Translations under genes and position numbers: made by a program
The notes under the pieces: generated by a model
Seen by the model: only the letters and a program-made list of their open reading frames with translations
Databases searched by the model: none
Told to the model about the DNA's origin: nothing
Assembly (NCBI GenBank): GCA_035771175.1
Contig: CM069598.1
Coordinates: 3,393,931 to 3,457,930, forward strand
DNA from: Paratinospora sagittata
Taxonomy: Eukaryota; Streptophyta; Magnoliopsida; Ranunculales; Menispermaceae
DNA: 64,000 nucleotides
Direction: 5' to 3'
Shown here: one piece after another, positions 33,382-47,700 of the stretch
Position numbering within the stretch: the stretch's first letter is position 1
Layout of the letters: every line of letters begins with the position of its first letter

Positions 33382-36300
33382 TCATGGGTGATCTCTGGGC
33401 TCCAGAGCAGCAATTTCTTTTATAACCTGTGCTTTGTCTGCCTCAAATTGTTCATCCTCTGTCCAAAAATATAAAGAGAGAAACCCATTTAATTATATGG
33501 ATTGCAAAGAAAATACTGAAGCAAAGCCTATAATCAACACCAGTAAAAGAAAAGAGCTCTGTACCTTTGTCAACCTTAAAGTTGCCAAAGAATCGGAGAA
33601 GCTTGCTTCTATTTGCAACGAGTATGGTAGCTATCTCAGGAGGCTTATTTTGATTGGCAGCAAAAAGCTATTAATAAAAAAATAAAAATAAAAACTATCA
33701 GATCCCCCGAAAAAACATAAGTAAATGGCCAGAAAGTGAATCACCTCATATTAGTCATTTGCATACAAAACATCATACCTTGAACACATGAAATGCTTCC
33801 AACTGGATTGTCTTGCTTGATTCCTGAAAATGAATGAATCCCCCAATTTATGGGAAAAAAATTTATTTATAGCCCTTGATGTAATGTTCTTTTGTACATT
33901 ATCATATAAAACAATAGCAAACCAATACTATGCTAATAATAAATTAACAATAACAGGAAAATAGTCTAGCAACTGCAACTGCAACTTCAGAAATGGTCAT
34001 GAAAATCAATTAAAAATTACAAGATAATTACAGCAAAGAAGACGGGAACTAGCATCTCAGCTTCCCTTATTTCATCTCTTACTCTATTTTTTAGTGGATG
34101 AATATACAATTTTATACATTTGTTGACTAGCCCATTAATATCAAAGGGAGGTAGAACAAAACTCTTGCTTCCTAAGCAAACAAAAGTTTAAGGATTTCAA
34201 CCTTGAACAAAACAAAAAAAAAGAATATTTAAGGGCAAAGATAGAAAATAATTATAAGGTAATAGGGGATAAAGTTTCCCTTGATGAATAAACCAAAGGG
34301 AAAAACAAATAAACAAAAGTTTGTTGTTGTCTCTATTGAAGCATGACCAGCAAAAATCTAGAACTTTAGCGTCTATGAATATGCAACCCGTGTTATTAAG
34401 GCGTTGGCTTGGCACAAGGCATCACTAGGCATTTTTTCGGTTCTCTGTACATTTTGAAACTTTCATCAGTTCACTATACTTAGCAATTCAACCTACCTCA
34501 TAAAAAAATTCTTTTAAGAAGGTATTATTGTTGTATAATGTTTTAAGATCAGAAACACCCTTTCTAGAAGGCTTGATAGATGGAAACATTCTCTTCTTTC
34601 AAAAGGGGGGAGGTTGGCTTTGATAAGATCAGTCCTTCTTGCCATTCCCTCCTATTTTCTATCTCTATTCAAGATTCCCATTGGAGTGGCTTCCTCCATA
34701 GAGGGGAAAATTAAACAGTTCTTTTGAGGGGGGGGGGGGGGGGGGGGGGGGGGGGCGGGGGGAGAGGGGTATGTGGTTTGAGAAATCTGGTTAAGTGGAA
34801 GACAGTGCAGAAGCCGGTGGCAGAGGGGGGTCTTAACATTTGGGAACATTTCAAGGAGGAATATTGATTTATGTGGTAAATGGTTATGGAGATTCATGAA
34901 GGAGCAAGAATTGATTTGGGCTAGAGTCATCACTAGCCGTTACAGCAGGTTGAATATTCTTGGGGGTGGAATCAGAGTCAGGACATCAAGGAGATTGACA
35001 TTGAGGGGTCCTTGGAGGTTTATTGGATCTCTTACACCCGCGGTTGCTCCTTTCATCTCATTCATGGTGGGGAATGGGGAGCTTTTTAGATTTTGGGAAG
35101 ATAGCTGGCTTGGTCCTCGACCATTGGCAGAATCCTTCCCGAAACTATATAGATTATCCGTCTTACATAATCAGCTTATAAGAGATTTTTTAGCCCTTGA
35201 TGAAAATTCACATACATTCCCTTCCCCTCTTCCTTGGAACTTCCATTTCTCTAAAGCATTAACTATTAGGGAACATGATGAAATATTAACCCTCCTTTCA
35301 ATTCTTGACCAAATTAGATTATCATCACAATCCAATAAGATCATTTGGTCTCTTGAACCGATGGGTTGTTTTCTTGTAAATCTCTTCAGGCCATCCTTAA
35401 CAATCAGTCTACTGCATCACAGTTTCCATTTGCACCTATTATTTTGGCAGTCGCGGATTCCATCAAAAATTAAAGTCTTCGGTTGGATACTGGCTCACCA
35501 TCATCTGAATACAATGGATTTATTGCAGAAAAAACTTCCTAATACATCTATCTCTCCCCATTGTTGCTTGTTTTTCCATCAGGGTTGCGAATCTTTGGAA
35601 CATATTTTCCTCCAATGTTCCTATGCCCGCAACTTGTGGGCGAGGTGGTTATCTTTTTCTGGTAACAGGTTCTTGCCTCCCCATACTATAGATGATTGTT
35701 TCTCTTTACCCCTGAACACTATCGTATCAGGTTCTGTTAAGGAAGCACCGTTATGTGCTTCTTTTTCAACATTATGGCTCATATGGCTGGAGAGAAACAA
35801 TAGAGTGTTCAATGATAGGTCGAGGGGTGTCGCCTCTCTTTGGGAGATCATTAAGTTAACGGCCAGCTCGTGGACTCATGCAGCTAATCTGGCTCAAGGA
35901 CTGTCCATTTCTGATTGGATTGGGGATTGGAACCGATGTTTGCATTGTACTTAATGGTTTTTTTTTAGGATCATTACAAGACTTTGTGTAGTTTGTTTGT
36001 CTTGTTTTCGCACATGTTTGTTCTGGTTTGTTGGGTTTTCTTAGCACAGCTTGTGCTGTTTGTTTGCTTCGTTATCACCATATTTGATTATTTAATAAAG
36101 CATATGTTTCTGCTCAAAAAAAAAAAAATATCAGAAACACCCTTCAAAAAAAAAAAAAAAATTCTCCTCAAGAGATATATCGGTTGTTTAAGTTTTAAAA
36201 CCTTAAAAATACTTAATATTATATGTAGAAAGATTATATGTTTATTTTGTGCAAAATACCTAATGGTAAGCACCACCTCATTTTAAGTAGGATAAGTTAC

Positions 36301-39300
36301 CTAGGCATCACCTCCGGGCTTTGCCCAACTAATCCCTTGAGCCCCTGGTTGCTCAAGTGGGAGAGGTCCCTGGCGGCCATCAAAGTCCTGTGCTTAGCAT
36401 TAGGCCCTCCTCCTCGATGTAGGTGGTGAGACTTGAACCTAAAACTTCTGGGTTAGAGTTGCTCTTAGTTACCACCACACCATCGCTTAGATGGTTCATG
36501 CATCATTAGGCCTTCTCCCCAATGTGGGTGGTGAGACTTGAACCTAGGACTTCCGGGTTATAGTTGCTCCAAGTTACCACCACACCATCGCTTGGATGGT
36601 TTAGGCATCACCTTCACAATAGACAATACAGTCTATGCAACTAAAAGTCTTAGTTTCTATTAAACACGTGCCATTGCATTCCTTGTAGAAGCACCAACAA
36701 GCACGGGCCTAGGTCAAATTCCTGTGATGAGAATGTTTTGCTGCAATAATTTTTTAGTTATTGTGGAAATTAACTCTCTTTACTAGAACACCAATTTTCC
36801 ATCCAAAATGGATGCTCTAGAAACTATAGAAACAATGTACATCATGCAGCCTTATCCCAACTATTTGGGATTGGCTACACATATCTTGTTCCATCACTAT
36901 CTTAGGTGCAAAAAGAACAGATGTAGTCTATATTTTTGTACTTAGATTAGCACCTCTGTAGGATTATTCTGATAAGAGTACAAGTACGTAAGAGAATCAA
37001 CAAACTGACTTTCATGTCTACATGCACTGGAACACACGTTTGTTTTCTGTGCCTGGAATATGCAGAAAACATCAGGAAAAGTTCTATAGACAACTGGCAC
37101 TGATATTGGAACAGGGGGGATGGCCAATCAATCAATAAGAGTTAAACATTACTATTTCTAGATCGGAAGTGGCACCTATGAAATGGGAAGGGAAAACAGA
37201 AAAATCCTAAACTAACATTCTAACAAATAAAATCATAGGAAGAGTGGTGCATCGAGGAAACTGTAAAAATATCATACCCTTAGAAGATTCATTAGGATCC
37301 TCAAGTTATCTTTTGAGCTGACGTAACGCATCATAACACCAGAATTCGCACGATCCAGTAACATGTCTCCTAAAAGCTGGCAAATTGCGAAAGATGTTAG
37401 CCAAGGGATATTATAAGAAGTTCTCCTAAGAATTGTAAGCACATTAATTCTCAAGCATATGAAGTATCAGTAAGATCCGCCACTTCATTTAAATAATGAA
37501 AGAAACTGCAGTTCCCAAATGCATTAAATGTTCTAAGTTACATCTGCAATAAGGTTTTAATTCAATAAGTCACTGGAATAAACTATAGCCATGGTCATGA
37601 TGATTTATGACAAGCATTTCAGACTCTCATTATCTTGAAGTATGCAAGATCTTAACATCAAAATTGATGTCAGGCATGCACTACAATTTCCATACAAGTA
37701 GATTGCACCATAAATATGATATCTAGACATCTGAAAAAAGGAATGTTCACATAGCTATATCAAAATACAAAATTTCTTTGTCTAAAGATTAGACTTTGTG
37801 CAATAATAATTCTCATGCTAATAATTTAATTATTATTACTAATATTATTTATAACTCTTGAATGTGTAAGTGGTGGGATTTGACCATAACCTAAAGTTTG
37901 CATACCTATGTCAAACCATGGAGCCAAGGCTTCAACCCAAGTAAATTATTAATGTTACCCACGAAGAAGAGAACAAATAGGAAACTACCTTCACAGCTTG
38001 CCGTCTGGTGATGTAATTGGACGATTCCAGCAGCTTCAAGTTGTATTCAGCAAAAAACTGCAGCAGAGAAGTGGTTAACATTGTATTCCAATGTACTAAA
38101 AATCAGTTAACAAGTTAAAACTAGTAAAAATTAGAGAAAATCTTAAGAATACAAAGAATCCAATCAATCACATTCCATTGCAAGAGAGGAGTTTCAAGAG
38201 ATTGGAATAAACATTGATAACAGGAACGTGAAGCAATAACAAATATAGAAATGCATCCATCTGATAAAGCAAGTAATATCACTATTTACAAAATAAGAAC
38301 GTATATTAATCAAATTATACATATTTTTATGGATAGGAAGAGATTAAACTAAAGGATTCTATAGTTAAAACAAGAGATAAGTCAGTTAATCAGGGCAACT
38401 CCAACCCAAAGAAAGGTGTCAAATTAATGTGTTTCCTCCTACATACACTCCACCCTCTGTGTATGCTACCCCACCAGAAGCCACGTGCCATAAACTGAAT
38501 TCAGCTAGCTTCCAAACCAGTGAAATGCATTTTAAGGTCCCTGCATAAACTGTACTAGATGCAGCCTTCTGATGGTAGAATAGATCTTTAAGAATCTTTA
38601 CAGAACTACGTATCTACAATGCTACCTAAGACTAAAATCCCACTCCTTATGGAGCATGCACTCTTTAGTCTTTACGCGAGAAGTTCTAGATTTCTCCATA
38701 TAGTTCTGAAGTTTTTCAAAGCTTATGGGGTTTCTGCACTTTTCCAGCTTTCTCCAGACCATGTAAAAAGAGGAACATCAATTTGAACACTCAACATATA
38801 CGACAGCCAATATTGCATTGAGTTCTCGTTTGAACCTTGAAAGAAAGCTGTCCAAAAATTCAGAAAAACTGATTTTCAAAACATTCATGTGAGTTAGTCC
38901 ACTGTAAATAATGGAACCATTAGAAAGCTTTCATGAGGATCGGATCAGTAAATAAATAACCAATGTGTTATATTTCCTTTCAACATTTTTTGCAAATATC
39001 ATTTGTAAGAAAAAGAGAAAAAAAAGAAGTTAAATGTTAGATTAGCATCAACTAAGTGTGTTATCATGTGCACCCTTCTTTGTAGGGAGTGCCCCATGTC
39101 TCATTCATTATATGTATATAAATGTTATACTTACCCAGTCATAATTTTTAGTAAGAAATTCAGCTACAGTTGACTTATGCCGAGTCAAGAGCTCCTGCAA
39201 GAAGAAAAGACAACATCAGAACTGGTACTGCACCTTATGATTGCTAATGTAAGAAAAGTTCAGTAATACAACTATCAAAGAATACCCAAGTTCACTTAAA

Positions 39301-42300
39301 GCCTTTCGAATATGTTCAAAACATGGTTGAAGTTATTGTTGAACACAAAAAGTACAGAACATGCGTACAGCTTGCTTGATAGTAAATCAATTTGAAGAGT
39401 AAGGAATGGAAAAGGATCCAACAAACAGACACACACACTCATGCAAACCCCTGAAAAAAGATTTGATGCAAAAAATAGTTTGCATTAGATAGAATCAATC
39501 ATAATTTTTTTCTAGGCACAATTAACCTTAAAAGTTGCCGATGCATCTGATGCAATGTCAAAATTTGGAAGTTGTATGTAATCAAAAAACTTCTTCATGT
39601 GCTCAGACTCCAAGACGTATCTGTGAATAAATGACAAAGTAAAGAAGTTAACAACAAATAAGGGTGCCAAATTGCATTTTAACTTGAATTAGATTAATTT
39701 CAGTTCTCAATCCACATAGTAGGCAAATGAACGGATAGATGAGAGCAGATCACAAGTTATCACTTGGAAATGATAGAATATTGGAAACAAGTTAAAAGAA
39801 AAAACCCAACTCATCAGTGTTTAAGTTGGTCCATAAATAACCAAACAACACAGTATTAAAAAAATGATTATATATGTCTAAAGGTGATTGAATGAACAGT
39901 TCCCATCCCATATTTTATCACTGTCGCTTTTTTGGCCAAGTAGTAGATTGATTTATTGCTCAACATCTCAGAGACAATCATGTGTAACAGACAGTCAAAT
40001 GAGAAAAATTGATATCTATGGGCACTATATGACCTGGAATAATATGTTTATATGAAACTGACCAAGGCAGACAAGCATGATAATCAGTTAATCACAGTTT
40101 CATATCTTAACACTGAGATGGCATCTGCATTCAATGGATCAAAACCTACACCGAAACACGTCTGTATCATTATACGCAGAACACAAATATAATCTTATGG
40201 TTTTCCTTTCATGTCTTTAAATATTTATCAATCAATTTTATTTTCAATCAAATTTGGGGTAAAAAAAAATTTTAATCCTATTTCTTATCCTCTAGATCAT
40301 GTCAAAGCTCTTCAAATTCTGCTTCAGCTAAGAGTAGGTTCTGTCATAAAAGAACCATATACCTGCATATTCATTCTATGAACATGTAAAGCTTGCAAGT
40401 AAAGAAAGAAAGCAATGAAGATTTCAAATAATAAAGATCCAAAATCACCTCATGCATACGAAAAAAATAAGTCCAACCAATCTACAGACAATAATCTAAA
40501 ATCAAACCAGTGCGAAATTATTGGCAGACAAATAAAATTTCCCATAAAACTCTTCAACAATGGGATTCTGGGATTTTTCAAGTCATGCAATAGCTTCACT
40601 TGATTAATACACATACCTAGCAATGGTTTGATGACGAATACACTCCCTCAACATTGCCCCATAATGCAAGGCAAGGTCAGTGTTTTCATACCTAAAGAAA
40701 TACAGGATGGAAGTTATTAAATAAATACAATACAAATTATCCAAAAAACAATAAGCTAACAAGATAGTCTAATTTAATGTTTCGCCATTAAGAACCACAT
40801 TGCTCAGTCAAAACATGAACCCAATTGAGACTGCAAAACAAGGAATCATGGAACTTTTAGAAACTGAAAAGAATAAGAATCCAATGGTTTACAAGGAAAT
40901 GGATCTAACATCTTTAAACACCTAAACCAGCCCTTTCTTCTTCTTCTTCTTTGTTCATTTCTTTTTCTTTTGATCATTTAGAAGAATTTTTTTGGAAAAA
41001 AATATCACATTTTTAGTAATTAGATATTTAGATGTGCCACAATTATCTATACCTGTTCCTCTAATTCTTCCAAAAAAGTTACTCTTCCAAGTAAAAAGAA
41101 ATTTATCAAGGGCATGGCTTGAGGCAGGATGCAATCTAGGTGTCTTGATAGGCACCCAAGTGAGGTAACAACCTTTGGTGTGTGCCTAGGTATGCCTAAG
41201 TTGACCTAGGCCCAAAAGGTGCTAACTTCAGTTATCTAGGCCCTTTTTCATGTGCGCCTAAACCCACAATTTTGCTAAGGTTGAGGCTGTCAAAACCTTA
41301 ACCGAAACACTCCTTATTGCAAATGCCTCTTAAAATCTAAACTAATTATATAGATTACTGGGAATTTTTAATTTACATGCTTGAAACTTTTCAACATTAG
41401 ATTATTATTAGACATACCTTAAGGGAAACCTTTGACATAACAGTTGAGGTTGCTCCATTGTGATCTAGAGGTCACAAATTCAAATCCAAAAACAACCTCT
41501 TTGATTTGGAGGTAAGCTCACATACATTGTTCCTTCCTCAGACCGTGCAATGGTGGGATCCTCATGCATCGGGTACACCCTTTATTATTATTACACCTTA
41601 TACTTTTATTCTACATCATTTTAAAACTCAGTACTATAATTTTTGCATATTGCATTTTAATTTTGGGTTAGAAAGTTATATGCCAATAAGTTATATGTAT
41701 CAATTTTGTAATATGCTTATAGTGTTATGTAACAGTAAAATCATTCACTTTTGTTAAAAAATTATTTTATTTTTAGTATTTTTGTTCAAAGTGGAAACAT
41801 AATTAATAAAATATGCATTTGCCATTATTATTTATTATATTAAAATGTTTATAATTTTGCATCTTGTTTCACTGAGGTGTGAGTCGTGACCTTGCACCTT
41901 AGGTGTCAAGGGGTACATTGCCTCGAGTATGACTTGTACCTTTTAATTACTGTAAGTAAAAGCAAGGATGCAGAGGAAGATAACGAAGCCAGAATAGTAT
42001 TATAAGACATTGAAATGCTAACAAAATCAACCAAAAAAGTAAGAAAATTAGCATACACCCCAATGAGCATTCCAACACTTTTTTTTCTTTTTCAAATTCA
42101 AGGACAAAGCAGTCAGTAAAGTGTACCCTGATATCAAAAGATCCATAAGATCTTTATTAGCTTCCAAGTAATCAGATGCAATCAACCGTGACTGAACCTG
42201 TTGCCTTTGCAAATTTGCAACAACTTGAGTGGCATCTTTACGAGTCTACAGTAACCATTAAGAGCAATAAAAGATTAATAGGAAGTAGGCATGTCATTTT

Positions 42301-44795
42301 TTAATCCAAAATTAAAATGTATTTGAAACCCTTAATGCAAGTACCTCCTTGACCAAAAAAAAAAAACCCTACTATTGAATACCACTTGATATTTCACTTT
42401 TTGCAAATAAGAGAGATTCAAAGCTTACCTCCAAGCTCAACTTCGGCAGACAAACGATCAGGAGACGTAATGTGTTCTCTCTAAAAAATTCCTGAGTCAG
42501 TTGTGCACAAGCTTCTGAGACTGGTTCAGATTCACTATTTCCATAAAGAACAGACTTTAACTCCCGGATGAGTTTGCTTAATTCTTGCATCTGGAGAAAT
42601 TGGATGAAACAATTTAAAATATGGAGCTTCAAATTGGCAAAAAAATAAGCGAACCCAAGCTACTGCCTTAATGAACCATTCATGAACTTTTGATGAGAGA
42701 AATTATGTCCCACATTCTCAACAAGAAAACTAATCGTGTATTCTATGACTGACAAGTGCCTAACTAACATGTTATGATGGCTTTTTCTTAGCACAATTTT
42801 AATGGTCCGTGTGGCAGCTAAATAATATAAATTAGTTTTGATTAATATTGAATACATACACACACTCACATATATATAACCACACAAACAAAAGATGCTT
42901 GACTAGATGTGATGGCTACTTTTGTGATTGATTGATGTGTAGTTGTAAAGGATTTCCTAGTCCACACTTGCATAGACATATCACGCATAAAAAGCTCGCA
43001 CAATGGCAGTAGTTTTTTTTTTTTTTGTGTGTGTGTGTGTCACATGTATACATGTATCATAAAAAGCTTTGTCTTGATGAGACGCTCTCAGTCGCTGAAT
43101 AATTTGAATGGTCATATAGACTTAATAAAGATTTCTTTTTTCATTGATCAGTTTTACAGTTACAACATGTGTACAGCTGAATACTACTGTAAGTCTGTAA
43201 CTGATATGTACCAAAATATACCAAGGAAAATTTACATAGGTCAACGCATTACAGTAAAGACTCAAATCTTGATTCTCGCATGTTTCAAAATTTTTAGGAT
43301 TCACTCAGGATTTTGGCATTAGATTCCCATATTCTAAATTCATGGATTTGACTGGAACTATTAAAACTATGGTTCTGTGTCTATGGAAGTGAAAAAGGGG
43401 CTTTTGAACGAAAGGAAGAGAATCTTCAGGTCGTGGTAACTAGCATAAAGTAAGCTCATGTTTCAAGTCCACAATCAATTTTAGAGATGTTATGTCTCAA
43501 AATTCTCTCCCAAAAACTGGATGCTATTGAGATTACTGGTAATTTCTATTTGTTAAAAGAGTAAAAGTTACAGCAGTCAAGGGAAAGACATGAAACTCTA
43601 GGATATGATTGGAAATATCACAGTTCACATGCTCAATGACACCCGAATTTCAGAATTTGTTATTGGTCAACTGGCAGACCTTGTATACTATAGATTTGAT
43701 CATATTTAATATTATATGGCCATATTATAGTCATATAATCTCTATGTCCTCCATATTGCACGCCATCGGCACTTAAACATCTCGTGTCATTAGAAGTCTC
43801 TATCCAATCAAGATATGCAATTAAAAAAAATTAAAAAAAATTGTTACTTTTACTAAGAGAAATTACAGGTGAATCTATCCCACGTAGAAGTCATAAAAAC
43901 ATCATGTCTCAATCACAGTGAATAAAAAAAGTCCCATGCAATATAAGACACTTTAGCAATTAACACAAACAATGTAACCAACATCAATAAAACTAAGGAA
44001 TTAGAATTGGTTTTACAAGAGGAGCATGAAAAAAAAAACAACTATTTCCAAAAAGTGAAGAAGAAATTTGTAGTGAACATGGCTAATTTTCTTATAACTG
44101 AACAAAAACAATCACCTGAACATTAATTTGGTAATGAAAAATCCATATAACGGTTCTTTTAACTTGAAACGCCACATATCTTTTAAAAAAAAGGTATATT
44201 TAAATATTCAGCCATAACTCCTTCAAGGCCTAAAGTAACCTAATATGCAGCTTTTACCAAAAACTAAAGATACAATCAGAATTTAAAAAAATAAATAAAT
44301 AAAAGTGAACTTTTACACTCGTTTACAATTAAACTAGAAAAATTCTGCAAAATTCTCAACTTCTACAGATTATTCGACGAAGAAACAGAATAAGAAAATC
44401 CAAACAATTTTTATTTATTTCATGTCAGTCTTCAAGATCATGAACTAAAATTTGAAGTCTTGGACCAAAAAAACACTTCCCTCTTAATTGGCGACCCCAA
44501 TCACACCAACCATAACAAAAGCATCTGGATTTATTTAACGCAAAAACTCAAATCAGCCTAATTCTCAAAACAACGGATCCAGAATCCACTTAACTGCACC
44601 GATGAATCAAAATCAAAACAATTAAATTGAAGGCACAAAATAATTTCAAAAAAAAACCCAAAAAGGCGTAACCTTCTCTTCGCGCTTGGCTTCACGGACC
44701 CCAGAAGAGCTGTTATCGACATAGATGAGGAGCTCGCGAGTCTGGCGAACGAGCTCCGCCGGCGTCTTGGGCTTGGACTTGAAAAGACCCTTCAT
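33382..44795 (-). CDS. MO25: Mo25-like protein (CAB39 family scaffold)
   Basis: Mo25 proteins are helical-repeat scaffolds that bind and activate STE20/germinal-centre kinases. Plant members are linked to cell division and polarity. Eleven exons read in transcription order: 44795-44673, 42590-42429, 42245-42127, 40691-40617, 39620-39527, 39194-39135, 38057-37989, 37376-37278, 33823-33779, 33667-33565 and 33458-33382, total 1026 nt or 341 aa, the normal family length. Landmarks: '[18 protein letters not shown]' at the N-terminus, '[15 protein letters not shown]', '[13 protein letters not shown]', '[16 protein letters not shown]', '[13 protein letters not shown]', '[18 protein letters not shown]' and '[17 protein letters not shown]'. 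No frame damage was found. Intron 8 (33824-37277) holds a LINE and SINE-like repeats. Intron 3 holds another SINE. Confidence 0.95.
34563..36129 (+). mobile_element. 5'-truncated LINE in intron 8 of the Mo25 gene
   Basis: Bounded by ATCAGAAACACCCTT at 34548-34562 and again at 36130-36144, an exact 15 bp target-site duplication, with a poly(A) tail just before the second copy. It inserted on the plus strand, antisense to its host gene. The coding remnant starts in the reverse-transcriptase thumb ('[20 protein letters not shown]'), is interrupted by a G28 run, and continues from about 34896 as a 352-codon frame with the zinc-binding domain ('[19 protein letters not shown]', '[18 protein letters not shown]', '[13 protein letters not shown]'). 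Endonuclease and RT core are missing, so the element cannot move by itself. Confidence 0.9.
34728..34755 (+). repeat. Poly(G) tract inside the LINE
   Basis: About 28 consecutive G residues followed by C and more G. It lies between two in-frame pieces of the LINE polyprotein and breaks the frame. The true length may be affected by sequencing error. Confidence 0.85.
36401..36601 (-). mobile_element. Duplicated tRNA-like (SINE-type) unit in Mo25 intron 8
   Basis: Two units (about 36401-36498 and 36507-36601) share 'ggtggtgagacttgaacct', 'acttc.gggtta.agttgctc' and 'taccaccacaccatcgctt'. On the minus strand they read as an A box-like 'gatggtgtggtggtaac' then a B box-like 'ggttcaagtctc', the arrangement of tRNA-derived SINEs. 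Confidence 0.5.
41430..41592 (+). mobile_element. tRNA-derived SINE in Mo25 intron 3
   Basis: The order 'ttgaggttgctccattgtga', 'aggtcacaaattcaaatcc', 'aacaacctctttg', 'gaccgtgcaatggtgggat', 'catgcatcgggtacaccctt' is that of a widespread plant SINE family (Au/TS-like; recognised from memory). It ends in a T-rich tail. It lies on the strand opposite the Mo25 gene. Confidence 0.65.
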
Positions 44796-47700
44796 CTCTG
44801 CTCTTCTCCTCCGCCTAACCTACCACCACGCTACGAGCTCGCCTGCGGACCCGCAAGCCCCCCTTGCGAACCACAGCTCTGAGCCTCGTCCACGCAGCGA
44901 GAGAGATCGAGACACCAACAACAAAGATTAAATTTTGGTCACCAATTTCTCTTTCTCTCTCGCTGATCGATCGTGGCCCTAGGGTTTGTATTTTAAGGGA
45001 AAATTAGGATAAAAGAAAGAGAAGAAAGAGTTGTTATTTTTAGGATGTGTGTTGCTAAGAAACAGGGAGACTATAAAGATGCAAAATTCTACGTGGGACG
45101 AAGGTGCTTCTACGTCAGTGCTTGGAGTCAAGAGGGCTGGACATTTCGGCTGGTACGTGATCTTGGGTAACACCCACCATCAAATTTCACAAAAAGACAT
45201 TGACATCTCACTAATAGTATGACGACACGTCAGAGGTTACATTTTTAAGCTGATATTTTTATTTAATTTACTTATTATAATACTGATTTTTTTTAATAGT
45301 AAGTTTAGTTATATAATTATAAAAAAGACAAATTTAATGCACGATACTCTCCATAGTATTGAAGATAATTTATAATACATTTTTTTTCTTAATCTAATTT
45401 GGAGAAATTCATCAAATACTATTCCATGTTTTATTTTAAGTCCTACTTTGAATGTAATTAGGCCAAACGTCATTGAAGTTGATGACAACTTCGAAGACAA
45501 TTTGCCAATTGGTTGGCTCTTTGTAGTTGGGAAAGAAGGTTTGTAATTTTGAGATGGAATATACCACCGCATTGCTACTCAATTCCTTTTCTTGCTTTGT
45601 AATTTTGGATGCGTTAACTTTTGAAAAAGCAAATGTCAATTTGCAAGGAATCATGATAAAAGGACTCGGAAGCATATTCATAGAAGGTACTTAGGACACT
45701 CAAACCCACTAGATCAACACGGAACTAGGCACCTAAGTCTTTTGACCAATATAGAATCACAACAATATTGTTTACTATATGTGTCTCGTGTTTATTAAAG
45801 GACTTAAGATCAGTAGCAATCTAGACTTTTAATCTTAAAAGTCAAAACAAAAATATATAACATAATTGCCACGTCTGGGTTGCACACAGTGTCCCTTATT
45901 CAGGGTGATGAGTACCCTGTATTTTTGTTCCTCTTCTTCTTTTATATACTCAATTCACATAATTCAACTCTAATTTTTAACTTGTAAGTACTCATATAAG
46001 ATGATCTCATATGTATCATCTTCATTTAATACATTTATTTACTAATCATACAAAAGCATATTTAGCTCTTACGTATAAAATACATATTTAATTAAATTTA
46101 CGAGGTGTTACAATAACATAACTATAATTTACAAAGATTTTTTAAAAAATGTTAAGAAACGAATAATAATAATTTATTAATTTTTTTATAACATAGCATA
46201 ATTATAAATAATTTTTTAAAAATAATTTCATGATTGACACATTTTCTCTTTCCCAAGTAGAAATGGTTAATTGCTCCGACCAACAAAGTATGGAGTTGGC
46301 CATGGTTGATTTTCAGACCGTCTTTGAGTCATGTATCATTCGATGTGTTGGTCGAAATAAAAAAAATAGTATTATATAGATACTTCCGGACTTGGATGTG
46401 AACTCGTCTAATAAACTCTCCCATGCTCAAGTCTCTCAGATTGTCTAAAAATTGTTTAATGCATGTGACTCTAAGATGATGGAAGAGACTCAAATATGTA
46501 AGTACACTAGCTGAGTTTAGTTAATGAGTTCATTTTCTCAAAAAAAAAAAAAAAAAAAAATCTCCAACGCAATACCATGTTTCGAAGGGCCCACAAAAGA
46601 CCCTTTAGACTTTACATTACGGTGAGAGTCACCCCACAACCTCTTTATTTAATGCCAGTTAAAGGGCCAATGTGTGCTCAAACTATACCTCTTTTTCCAC
46701 TTCATAAGTCACATGCCTTTGCTCTCCACATTCAATTACCCTTAACCTCATCTACCCTTCTTTTCTTTTCTTTTTTCTCCCCCCTCATATAAGTAATTAT
46801 TTGAATACCCTTTAAAGCATTTTTCCTCTATAATATTCTCCAAAAATGCAAATTAAAGCAACATCCACCACCCATTTCACTTGAGGCTCTGGTTCACTTC
46901 CATGGCATCTTGTAGACTTGTGTAGTGCCCGACAATAGGATTGTCGGTCCCTTGTAATTGTTGCAGTTTCAGTACTAGATCATCATTTCTTTCTCCAAAA
47001 ACATGAACAGTGATGGTTACCATTGATATTTAATGCCTTCTAGATGTTTGACAAATTCTCTTATCAAGTTTATGGAGATGGTGATTTTGTGTTAGGTTAA
47101 GATTAAGAAGAAGACAATTTAATAAAGTCTTCACTTGAAATATTAATTCTGCTACTTAATACCCATTGTTGTCTGCACTTGCAAGAGTTTTTATCCACAA
47201 ATTAAAATTTTAATTAATTAATTTATTACGTAGACTGAATTCACTTCAGCAACTCTAGTCAATGCCGGCAGATATTGGATTTCTATTTTAACTACTAACT
47301 AATGAAATCCTGACTAAAATTTTACAATTTTCGTTTCAAACGTATTGTTATTCAAAAATGTGTTTTTTTTCTTATATGCTTGCTTGGATTTTGAGTTTTT
47401 AAGTAAAAGTTGAACTGAAAGTTGGGCAACTTTTTTTTTTTTTTTGTTGGCATTATTAATCATAATTTATTTTTAAATTTGGATTAATCACGTACTAATT
47501 TTGTGTTTTTTATATGTTATTATGAACTAATTATAAAAGTGTGGTAATTTTAGAGGTAAAAAGCTTAGATGGTGAGGAAAAAAATCTTAGACTATGTTTG
47601 GTTCGTAATTCAAAAATTAGAATACAACTCAAAAAAATAAAAACTCAGAAAAGAACATTTTGTTGTTTCCTAAAAACAACTTGTTTTCTTTGTAAATTTT

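Noticed and set aside
34896..35954. 352-codon frame as a host gene
   Set aside because: It is the zinc-binding part of a LINE polyprotein, lies between exact target-site duplications, and is antisense in a Mo25 intron.
41506..41757. 83-codon plus-strand frame in Mo25 intron 3
   Set aside because: It starts within the SINE and runs into AT-rich DNA, with no homology.
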